43,812 nucleotides of DNA, from contig NZ_CANRLT010000014.1 of NCBI RefSeq assembly GCF_947631555.1, positions 1-43,812 of the forward strand, in the 5' to 3' direction. The position numbers and the translations under genes are program-made. The DNA comes from an uncultured Mailhella sp. (lineage in GTDB: Bacteria; Desulfobacterota; Desulfovibrionia; Desulfovibrionales; Desulfovibrionaceae). A model generated the notes under the pieces. The model ran no database searches, had not been told where the DNA came from, and worked only from the letters and a program-made list of their open reading frames with translations. How positions within the stretch are numbered: position 1 is the first letter of the stretch; each line of letters starts with the position of its first letter. This document shows positions 1-7,403 of the stretch, piece after piece.

Positions 1-3
1 CTA

Positions 4-19
4 TCGGCCTGAAGGCCGA
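4..19. repeat. Short perfect inverted repeat
   Basis: A 7-bp perfect inverted repeat (TCGGCCT, two-base spacer, AGGCCGA) lies about 35 bases beyond the agmatinase stop codon. It could be the stem of a terminator for the minus-strand operon, but any T-tract would lie outside the window. The two-base spacer means the inner pairs must open to form a loop. Confidence 0.35.
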
Positions 20-52
20 GGTCTCAAACCATAAAGGAAGTGAGATGAAGTG

Positions 53-931
53 CTAATCTTCCCAGCCGTGAGCGCGGGAGATCAAGCCCATGATGGCATA
101 GGTGAGGCTGGCCGCGGCAAAATCCGAAGCGATCCGTCCTTCACGGGGCGCGAGTTCCACGACGTCGAAACCGAGAACCCGGCGTCCGTGCATGGCCTTT
201 TCCAAGAGTTCCAGTGCCTGATACCAGCCAAGTCCTCCGGGCACGGGCGTACCCGTTTCGGCGATGATCGAAGGGTCAAGTCCGTCCAAATCGAAGGTGA
301 TGAAGATATTTTCCGGAAAGTCTTCAGGAACGAGACAGTCAGGAACACCCTCGCGCCAGAGCTGCGGAGCGTCCCAGCTCAGGACATGGAAACTCTTTCG
401 AGCGTTAAGTTCTTCCCGGCAGAAGATACGGTTGCCTATCTGGATGAGAGGCAGATTAAGATCCTTTACGGCCCTGCACATGGCACAAGCGTGGCTCCAG
501 CGGCTGCCCTCGTAGCTGTCGCGCAGATCGGCGTGGGCGTCGAACTGGATGAGTCCGAAGCGCCCATAGTGTTGTTTCAATGCGACGAGTTCCCCATAGC
601 TGAGGGAATGCTCACCGCCGAGGACCACGGGAATCGCGCCGTAATCCAGAGCTTTGTTTACGGCCTCCGCAATGCGTTCCATGACCGTTTCCGGTTCGCC
701 GGAACAGTCCACAGGAGGCTGGGTAAAGATGCCTCCGTGCCCAGGAAAGCCGATTCCATCGCAGAGTTCCAGCTGATTTGAGGCATTGAGGATGGCCTCC
801 GGCCCTCGGCCCGTTCCGTCTCCATAGCTTACCGACGCTTCATAGGGAACGGGGATGACGTGGAAGCGTACTTCATCCGCGGGGCGGGACGGAACTTCTG
901 AAGCTAGAAAGCGGTTTTCATATTCCTGCAT
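53..931 (-). CDS. speB: Agmatinase / ureohydrolase family (SpeB-like)
   Basis: This 292-residue protein belongs to the arginase/agmatinase family of dinuclear manganese hydrolases, which release urea from a guanidino substrate; in the agmatinase branch the product is putrescine. The metal-ligand motifs are visible in order: GGEHS near residue 107, QFDAHADLR near 130 and TFDLDGLDPS near 215. The later FDVVELAP motif near 255 is also typical. The first motif has Glu where many members have GGDHS, a variant seen in other agmatinases. The start is supported by AGGAG six bases upstream. It is the last gene of the long minus-strand run, 30 bases after the RND pump. Family assignment is firm. The exact substrate (agmatine, or another guanidino compound such as arginine or guanidinobutyrate) is inferred from family and length. 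Confidence 0.85.
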   Translation of the reverse strand: MQEYENRFLASEVPSRPADEVRFHVIPVPYEASVSYGDGTGRGPEAILNASNQLELCDGIGFPGHGGIFTQPPVDCSGEPETVMERIAEAVNKALDYGAIPVVLGGEHSLSYGELVALKQHYGRFGLIQFDAHADLRDSYEGSRWSHACAMCRAVKDLNLPLIQIGNRIFCREELNARKSFHVLSWDAPQLWREGVPDCLVPEDFPENIFITFDLDGLDPSIIAETGTPVPGGLGWYQALELLEKAMHGRRVLGFDVVELAPREGRIASDFAAASLTYAIMGLISRAHGWED

Positions 932-961
932 AGGGTACTCCTGAGGGAAGCGGGAAAGGGT

Positions 962-3900
962 TCAGTCCTGCGGTGCTGCCAGGTTCTTGCGGAAAAGGCG
1001 GCGCATATGCCGTCCCACCCACTGACCGAAGCGGTCGAGATAGACGTAATAAACCGGCGTGATGTACAGCGTCACAAGCTGTGAGAAGATAAGTCCTCCG
1101 GAGACGCAGATGCCTATGGGCTGGCGGGATTCAGCGCCCGTACTCCCAATGCCGAAGGCCAGTGGAAGCGCGCCCATGACAGCGGCCAGCGTTGTCATGA
1201 GGATGGGCCGGAAGCGGATGAGACAGCCCTGAATAACGGCTTCTTCGGAATCCATGTGTCCGCTTCGTTCGGCACTCAGAGCGAAGTCCAGAACCATGAT
1301 GGCGTTTTTCTTAACGATGCCGATGAGCATGATGATGCCCACGAAGGCCGTCATGTTCAGTTCGGAATGGAAAAGCCAGAGTGCGAACAGAGCGCCGAAG
1401 CCGGCAGAGGGCAGACCGGACAGGATGGTGATGGGGTGGATGAAACTTTCGTACAGAATACCGAGGACGATATAGATCAGCACGAGGGCCACAATGATCA
1501 TGACAATCATGTCGTGCACGGACTTCTGAAAATCGCGGGCCGTTCCGAAAAGGCTCCCCGACACGGAATCCGGCAGCAGATCGCGCGCGGTATTGACCAC
1601 GTCGGTCATGGCATCGCCCATGGCATAGCCCGGCGCAACGTTGAAGGACACGGTGACAGAGGGAAACTGGCCCAGATGGTTGACCGAGAGCGGGCCTGCG
1701 GTGAGTTCACGCGTGACCAGCGTTTCCAGCGGAACCAGTTCACCGCTGCCTGCGCGCAGATAGACGGTATCCAGAATGCCGGCACTGTCCTGAAGTTCCC
1801 GCAGAACTTCCATTTTCACGGTGTAGTCGCTGACATCCGTGTAGATAGTGGAGATTTCCCGTGTGCCGAAAGCCGAGTACAGCGCCTGTTCGATCTGGGA
1901 AAGGGTAATGCCGAGCATGTTGGCTTTTTCCCGATCCACGACCAGACGTATCGCCGGAGTCATGAGCTGAAGATCCGTTCCCACATCGCGCACACTGGGC
2001 AGGCGGGAAACGGCGGCTTCCACGTCGCGGGCGGCCTGATACAGTTCTTCGGTATCACTGCCCACGAGCGTATAGGCATAGACGCCGATGTGACGGCTGC
2101 CAGCGCCCTGCATATTGGCGTTGCGCAGAGAGACCATGAGCGTGGGATTGTTGCCGAGCTTCTGCCGCAGACGGTCGATCACGGTATTGATGTTTTCGCG
2201 TTCGCCGACGGGCTTCAGACGGATCATGATGTTTGCGGTATTCGTGTCTGCGCGGGTACCGCCGCCAATGGTGGTGATATAGCTGCGCACCGCCGGATCC
2301 GCTTCAATAAGGGGGTGGAGTTCGCTGACCGCCTGAGTGAGAGCCGTGAAGGAGATGGATTCCTCAGCTCTCGCGGAGACGCGGATGCGCCCGCCGTCGA
2401 TGGCGGGAAAGTAGCCGGTGGGAACCATGGTGGAGAGCAGCCAGGTAGCGAAGATGAGAGAAAGTGAAGCCAGAAAGGTGAGGAACTTGTGCCGCATGAC
2501 CGCGCGCAGGCTGCGCGCATACAGTGAGAGCAGACCGACAAAGGCGCGCTCCATGACAGCCTTGAAGCCTGAATGCTTCTGGTGCACAGACTGATCGGTG
2601 AGAAACACGGCGCTCATCATGGGCGTGAGGCTGATGGAGATGAAGAAGGAGATGGAAATGGCGATGATGATGACGGCGGCAAATTCAAAGAACATGCGCC
2701 CTGCCACGCCCGGCAGGAAAAGCAGTGGGATGAACACCGTCCCAAGAGAAACCGTCATGGAAAGGATGGTGAAGCCGATTTCGCCAGCGCCGTCCATGGC
2801 CGCCTGAAACGGGGATTTTCCCATTTCGCGGTGACGGATGATGTTTTCCAGCATGACGATGGCGTCGTCCACCACGAAGCCCACCACCAGAATGAGAGCC
2901 ATGAGCGACATGTTGTCCAGACTGAAGCGGGACACCAGCATGACCGGGAACGTGGCCACCACGGAAAGGGGAAGCGCCAGACTGGGGATAATGGTGGCCA
3001 TGCCGTCGCGCAGAAAGAGATAGATGACAAGCACCACCAGAAAGATGGTCAGAAGCAGCGTGAATTGTACCTCGGCCACCGATTCCTTGATGGGAATGGA
3101 GGTGTCTTCCACGATGGAAAGCTCCACTGAAGGCGGAAGAGAGGCTTCAATTTCAGGCAAAAGTTCAAGTACATCTTTAACTACTTGGACGGTATTGCCG
3201 CCGGGCTGCCTTGTGACCTGCACAATAACGCCGGGATTTCCGCTGATGAAGCTTGCCTGATTGGTTTCTTCCACGCCTTCGACCACATCGGCCACATCAT
3301 CGAGATGAACGGGGGCATTATCCCGCCAGGCAACAACGATTTTGGCGAAGTCCTCAGCTTTAACCAGCGCGCCGTTGACTTCGATATTGCGGATACGGTC
3401 CGGGCTTTCGAGTTTGCCGGTGGGCAGCGTGACGTTGGCCGCGTCAATGGCATTGCGGATCTCGTCCGCGCTTACATCGCGCGCTACCATGAGTTCGGGG
3501 CGAAGGTTTACCCGCACGGCGTACCGCTTGGCTCCGCGCACTTCCGTCTTGGAGACGCCGCTTACCATGGACAGACGCTGCGAAACGTAGTTTTCTGCAT
3601 AGTCCGTAATCTGCTGGCGGGTGAGTGTGTTGGAGGTTAATGCGAGCTGAATGACGGGAAGGGCGTCTGGATCAAGCTTCATGAAGCGCGGCATTTGGGT
3701 CATGGTTTCCGGCATCCGGGAGTAGGCGATGGAGATCGCCGACTGCACGTCGAGGGCCGCGCCATCGATATCGCGATCCATTTCAAATTCGATGACCACC
3801 AGTGTTCTGCCGAGCTTGTTCGTTGAGGTCATGCTCTTGATGCTCGCGATGTTGGAAAGCTGCTTTTCCAGAGGTTTGGCCACGGACGTAGCCATGACTT

Positions 3901-4069
3901 CAGGTGAGGCTCCGTCCAGCGTGGCCGAAACGATGATAACGGGAACTTCCACATTGGGATTATCATTGATGGGCAGACGGAGATAGCTCATCATACCGAA
4001 AATGAGTATTCCCGCCATGAGAAGTGTGGTTGCTACAGGCCGTTTGATGAACAGTGAAGAGATGTTCAT
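962..4069 (-). CDS. RND efflux pump inner-membrane permease (HAE1/MdtB-like)
   Basis: A full-length 1035-residue RND permease that would use the proton gradient to export hydrophobic or amphipathic compounds as an inner-membrane trimer. The N-terminus (IKRPVATTLLMAGILIFG) is the first membrane helix typical of the family. The proton-relay segment GFVVDDAIVMLENI lies near residue 400, and a second membrane block follows from about 860 (MIVMIIVALVLIYIVLGI). Two large periplasmic domains lie between helices 1-2 and 7-8, as expected. The sequence resembles the MdtB/MdtC-type hydrophobe exporters more than heavy-metal CusA pumps. The start overlaps the stop of the membrane-fusion gene as ATGA, with GGAG seven bases upstream, so the two are translationally coupled. 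No outer-membrane TolC-type partner is encoded in the window. Confidence 0.92.
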   Translation of the reverse strand: MNISSLFIKRPVATTLLMAGILIFGMMSYLRLPINDNPNVEVPVIIVSATLDGASPEVMATSVAKPLEKQLSNIASIKSMTSTNKLGRTLVVIEFEMDRDIDGAALDVQSAISIAYSRMPETMTQMPRFMKLDPDALPVIQLALTSNTLTRQQITDYAENYVSQRLSMVSGVSKTEVRGAKRYAVRVNLRPELMVARDVSADEIRNAIDAANVTLPTGKLESPDRIRNIEVNGALVKAEDFAKIVVAWRDNAPVHLDDVADVVEGVEETNQASFISGNPGVIVQVTRQPGGNTVQVVKDVLELLPEIEASLPPSVELSIVEDTSIPIKESVAEVQFTLLLTIFLVVLVIYLFLRDGMATIIPSLALPLSVVATFPVMLVSRFSLDNMSLMALILVVGFVVDDAIVMLENIIRHREMGKSPFQAAMDGAGEIGFTILSMTVSLGTVFIPLLFLPGVAGRMFFEFAAVIIIAISISFFISISLTPMMSAVFLTDQSVHQKHSGFKAVMERAFVGLLSLYARSLRAVMRHKFLTFLASLSLIFATWLLSTMVPTGYFPAIDGGRIRVSARAEESISFTALTQAVSELHPLIEADPAVRSYITTIGGGTRADTNTANIMIRLKPVGERENINTVIDRLRQKLGNNPTLMVSLRNANMQGAGSRHIGVYAYTLVGSDTEELYQAARDVEAAVSRLPSVRDVGTDLQLMTPAIRLVVDREKANMLGITLSQIEQALYSAFGTREISTIYTDVSDYTVKMEVLRELQDSAGILDTVYLRAGSGELVPLETLVTRELTAGPLSVNHLGQFPSVTVSFNVAPGYAMGDAMTDVVNTARDLLPDSVSGSLFGTARDFQKSVHDMIVMIIVALVLIYIVLGILYESFIHPITILSGLPSAGFGALFALWLFHSELNMTAFVGIIMLIGIVKKNAIMVLDFALSAERSGHMDSEEAVIQGCLIRFRPILMTTLAAVMGALPLAFGIGSTGAESRQPIGICVSGGLIFSQLVTLYITPVYYVYLDRFGQWVGRHMRRLFRKNLAAPQD

Positions 4070-5187
4070 CCCTCAGCTCCCGTCTTTGGACTATTCTTTT
4101 CCGCGTCATCTTCGGCAAGACGGACTTCGACGCCGTCCTTGAGGCGCACATGCCCCTCCAGAACCACCTTTTCTCCCGCTTCAAGTCCTTTGGAAACAAC
4201 GGTTACGCCATCATTTTCCACGTCTGTTTCCACCAGCCGGATATGCGCCTTCCCGTCATCACCCACCACGAAGACCAGGGGGCCGTCAGGCCCGATCATG
4301 ACGGCGCGGCTGGGGACGGTGACGGCGTGTTCGCGCACGTCCAGGGTGATGCGAACGCGCAGAAATTCCCCGGCCCAAAGTTCGGAGCCGGCGTTTTCAA
4401 AGCGCGCCTTCAGCGGAACCGTTCCCGTGGCAGGAGCCACATTACCCACAAAGATCACAGTTCCGGAAACTGGAGTTCCTTCCTTGCTCACCGCGGAGAC
4501 GCGAAGCGCGCCCCGTTCCATGCTGCGTCGCACCTGTGGCAGGTATTTCTCCGAAATGCTGAAAGTGATGTCGGCAGGGTGAACGGTGTCGAGCATGAGG
4601 AGGGAAGTCTGTGGCGTAACCACATTGCCCCGGTCGACCTTGACTTCCCCGGCTCGTCCATCCATAGGCGCACGGATCTCGCAGTAGGAAAGATCCAGCC
4701 GGGCCTTTTCCACGGCTGCCTCATCTTCCTTGACGGCAGCCCGTGCGCTGATGAGATTGACTCTTGCGGCATCGTTTTCCGCCACACTGGAAAAGCCGCC
4801 CTTGGTCATTTTCTGTGAGCGGGCATAATCATCTTCGGCCTTGGTCAGCCTGGCCCTGTCGCTTTCCAGTCTCGCCAGAGCCTGATGCAGGACTATTTCG
4901 GAGGGGTCCTTCTCGATGACGAAAAGGAGCTGTCCCTGCTTCAGCGTATCGCCGTCCTTGACAAGTATCTGTTCAAGTTCTCCTGCCGTGCGGGAGACAA
5001 TATTGACGGAAGCCGAAGGCTCTACGGTGCCTACGGCTTCCACTTCGCAGGGGATGTCACGATAGGAAGATTCGGTCAGCCGGACAAGAGCCTTGGTTTC
5101 AGTCGTGCTGTTTTCAGACGTTTTCTCGCCGGAGCAGCCGGCAAGAATCAGGATGGAGAAGGCACAGAGGAGAAGCGGTTTGAACAC
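4066..5187 (-). CDS. RND efflux membrane-fusion lipoprotein
   Basis: Periplasmic adaptor linking the RND pump to an outer-membrane channel. The open frame extends upstream to an ATG at 5265, but the best start is GTG at 5187. It has AGGAG seven bases upstream and immediately begins a lipoprotein signal (FKPLLLCAFSILILAGC) with lipobox LAGC. That gives about 373 residues. After acylation at the Cys come the usual barrel-sandwich hybrid, a coiled-coil hairpin rich in Arg/Glu/Ala (near residues 75-150), a second half-lipoyl segment (APMDGRAGEV) and the beta-barrel/membrane-proximal domains. It overlaps the permease start by 4 bp. The longer 399-residue version would bury the signal peptide behind 26 extra residues, which is unlikely. 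Confidence 0.88.
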   Translation of the reverse strand: MFKPLLLCAFSILILAGCSGEKTSENSTTETKALVRLTESSYRDIPCEVEAVGTVEPSASVNIVSRTAGELEQILVKDGDTLKQGQLLFVIEKDPSEIVLHQALARLESDRARLTKAEDDYARSQKMTKGGFSSVAENDAARVNLISARAAVKEDEAAVEKARLDLSYCEIRAPMDGRAGEVKVDRGNVVTPQTSLLMLDTVHPADITFSISEKYLPQVRRSMERGALRVSAVSKEGTPVSGTVIFVGNVAPATGTVPLKARFENAGSELWAGEFLRVRITLDVREHAVTVPSRAVMIGPDGPLVFVVGDDGKAHIRLVETDVENDGVTVVSKGLEAGEKVVLEGHVRLKDGVEVRLAEDDAEKNSPKTGAEG

Positions 5188-5261
5188 GGCGGCACTCCTG
5201 AAGTTCTGGATGGACGGCCGAAGCCTGTGGTTACTCCTTTTCCCAGTCTGCAAAGATGCGG

Positions 5262-6029
5262 TCAAGGCTGTTTGCCTTTTCCTGCAAGGTGCAGCATCTG
5301 GCGGCAGATACCCATAAAAATATCCATTTCATGGCGGCGCACATCTGCCCGATCAAAAAAGCGTGCCAGAGGCAGGAAAAAATGTTCGGGGTTGTCCGAA
5401 GGGAGTGTTCCTATGGCCATCAGGGAATCCTTCAACGCTTGAAAAAGGATTTCTCTTTCTCCTGCGTTGATGCGGCGTGACTGGCAGGGATGACTGTCCA
5501 TGCGCACAGCGTCCGGCAGGGCAAGGCAGCATTCATACATCATGAGCAGCACGGACTGAGCCAGATTCAGGGACGAAGCGTCAGGAGCCGTGGGGATGGT
5601 CACCAGGCGGCCGCAGTTTTCCAGATCCTCGTTGCTCAGTCCACGATCTTCAGGCCCAAAGACAATGGCCGCTTCTTCCCCAGCCGTCAGACGTTCAGCG
5701 ATTTCACGAGCCGTCTGCCGCGGTGTGGAAAGCTGTCGCCTGGCGCCGCCTGTCCGCGCTGTCGTACCAACTACCAGTGTACACGGAGCCACGGCTTTCT
5801 GAAGCGTATCGGTGACGGTAAGGGTATCGAGCAGGGGCTGTCCCTGGCTTGTGGCCGTGAGCAGGGCTTTTTCATAGTTCCAGCGGCGGGGGGCTGCGAG
5901 ATAGAGCGGAGCGTGGCCGAAGTTCGCCGAAGCTCTTGCTGCCATGCCTATATTTTCGGGAAAATTCGTTCGCACGAGAACAAGGCGCAGACGGCGAATC
6001 GGGGTAGAAAGGCGTTCGGAATCCGTCAT
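5262..6029 (-). CDS. SpoU/TrmD-class RNA 2'-O-methyltransferase, TrmJ-like
   Basis: A 255-residue SPOUT-superfamily methyltransferase that transfers methyl from S-adenosylmethionine to a ribose 2'-OH in RNA. The three conserved motifs are present: NIGMAARASANFG near residue 25, IVFGPEDRGLSNEDL near 123 and SSLNLAQSVLLMMYE near 151. Order and spacing match the TrmJ/TrmL group, and the C-terminal helical extension fits TrmJ, which methylates position 32 of tRNAs. The ATG overlaps the stop of the upstream DUF456 gene (ATGA), so coupling is likely. The protein family is firm; the exact target RNA is inferred. Confidence 0.85.
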   Translation of the reverse strand: MTDSERLSTPIRRLRLVLVRTNFPENIGMAARASANFGHAPLYLAAPRRWNYEKALLTATSQGQPLLDTLTVTDTLQKAVAPCTLVVGTTARTGGARRQLSTPRQTAREIAERLTAGEEAAIVFGPEDRGLSNEDLENCGRLVTIPTAPDASSLNLAQSVLLMMYECCLALPDAVRMDSHPCQSRRINAGEREILFQALKDSLMAIGTLPSDNPEHFFLPLARFFDRADVRRHEMDIFMGICRQMLHLAGKGKQP

Positions 6030-6562
6030 AGCGTCACCGTCCTCAGCGGCACAGCATCAGGCCAGATATAGGACGCCGTAAGCGCGATCAGGGAGACCCC
6101 GATGCCGAACTTGACGATCATCCCGAAAAATTTTCCGACAAAGGCTCCCTGCGCGGCGCGAAAGGCGGCTTTCGAATCCTGATGGCGGAGAAAGCGTTCC
6201 GTCAGATAGCATCCGGCCCAGGCCCCGAAGAGTGAGCCGAGCACGGCTCCCAGACCGAAGAGAAAGGGGGAACCGGCCAGAGCACCGAGAATGGCTCCGA
6301 CGATACCGGCGAAAGTCGAAGCCGGAGAAGAGCCGTATTTTTGCGAACCCCAGATCTGCATCAGAAATTCCATCCCCTCTCCCAGCAGGGCAAGCCCGAA
6401 GAAAAGGACAAAGAATCCCGCCGTCAGTGTATTGCCGGGCACAAGCATGGCCCAGAGAACAACGAGTACGGCCATGGCCCAGTTGCCGGGCAGCGTGACC
6501 AGATTGAGAAGCGCACACAGACTCATGGCCAGAAGCAGAAAGACAGCGAAAAGAAAACTCAT
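6026..6562 (-). CDS. DUF456 family membrane protein
   Basis: A 178-residue integral membrane protein. The start at 6562 is chosen over an upstream ATG at 6649 because it has GGAGGG seven bases upstream and forms an ATGA overlap with the preceding gene. It opens with a hydrophobic helix (MSFLFAVFLLLAMSLCALL), followed by the small-residue-rich segments typical of DUF456: LPGNWAMAVLVVLWAM near residue 25 and a Gly/Ala-rich stretch FAGIVGAILGALAGSPF near 85. About four or five membrane segments are visible. The function of the family is unknown. Its position between a DUF1786-like protein and an RNA methyltransferase gives no clear hint. Confidence 0.75.
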   Translation of the reverse strand: MSFLFAVFLLLAMSLCALLNLVTLPGNWAMAVLVVLWAMLVPGNTLTAGFFVLFFGLALLGEGMEFLMQIWGSQKYGSSPASTFAGIVGAILGALAGSPFLFGLGAVLGSLFGAWAGCYLTERFLRHQDSKAAFRAAQGAFVGKFFGMIVKFGIGVSLIALTASYIWPDAVPLRTVTL

Positions 6563-7344
6563 GCCGCATCCCTCCGTTTCAGAGCTTCCAACAGTCCGAA
6601 ACAGCGAGCAAAGGCTTCGTCCTGGCAGGTTTTGACAAGGCGTCCGCACTCTGCAAAACGTGTACTGTTAGGGCCGAAGACAAAGGTCGGGCGGAAGCCT
6701 TCGGCCTCTGCGGGCAGCTCCCCGCAGATACAGCCGTGACCTCCGCTCGCCCGAACTTCTTCATCAGGAAGCCAGTTCAAACGCATTTCCTCCACATGCC
6801 TGCGAAAGGTTTCCAGTGCGACGGAAGAATGCTGCTCATACAGCCCCAAAAGTCGTTCACGGTAGACCATGAAGACCTGAACATGGCTGTGACCGGCGTA
6901 AATCAGAGTTACACCTTCCTGCTGGCAGCGTTCCCGCACGGTGCGAAGGCTGAGTCCGGCCATGAATGCGGCGGCCGCGCTGTCAGCGGCAAGTGTGAGT
7001 GGGAAGACGGAAGCTGTTTTTTCAAGCAGTGCTTGAACTTCCCATCCCGGCAGAGTGTTGCACAAAACGCGCTCGGGGCACAGTCCCGAACCGTGAAGCT
7101 CCGCCTTCCAGCGTCTCATCCGGAGTGCATCTGCAGGAGAAGCCGCGGGATGTATCCCCATGCCGCAGACAAGTGCAAGCTCCGGCTGGGGGAAGCCTCC
7201 GTCACAGAGGAAGGTTGCGGCGTCGCGGACAGGATGGCCCGCCGGAACGATGGTTTTTGGCCATTCGGAAGGCTCGGAATCGGGCAATGCCAGGAGAAGC
7301 GTGGTAGTACCGCTGCCGGCATCCAGGACGAGGGTTGTTTTCAT
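6559..7344 (-). CDS. DUF1786-like ASKHA-fold protein
   Basis: A roughly 261-residue protein that I assign tentatively to DUF1786, a family once annotated as putative pyruvate-formate-lyase activating proteins but not radical-SAM. The N-terminus TTLVLDAGSGTTTLLLALPD looks like the phosphate-1 loop of the actin/Hsp70/sugar-kinase fold. ADSAAAAFMAG (near 143) and VTLIYAGHSHVQVFMV followed by GLYEQHSS (near 168-190) match the pattern I remember for that family. A late SGGHGCICGE motif holds two cysteines. The frame is open to a GTG at 7407 overlapping the U32 stop, but the ATG at 7344 starts exactly at the conserved beta-strand. Its neighbour two genes upstream also has ASKHA domains. Function is unknown. 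Confidence 0.55.
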   Translation of the reverse strand: MKTTLVLDAGSGTTTLLLALPDSEPSEWPKTIVPAGHPVRDAATFLCDGGFPQPELALVCGMGIHPAASPADALRMRRWKAELHGSGLCPERVLCNTLPGWEVQALLEKTASVFPLTLAADSAAAAFMAGLSLRTVRERCQQEGVTLIYAGHSHVQVFMVYRERLLGLYEQHSSVALETFRRHVEEMRLNWLPDEEVRASGGHGCICGELPAEAEGFRPTFVFGPNSTRFAECGRLVKTCQDEAFARCFGLLEALKRRDAA

Positions 7345-7403
7345 GAGGCTGGATCCCGTGTCAAAAAAAGAACGTGTCTCATGGTACAACGCTCGTTCCA
7401 TTA

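Noticed and set aside
1256..2467. 403-codon open frame on the plus strand
   Set aside because: It is antisense to the RND pump, is rich in His and Gly with no family motif, and the opposite strand encodes a full-length recognisable pump.
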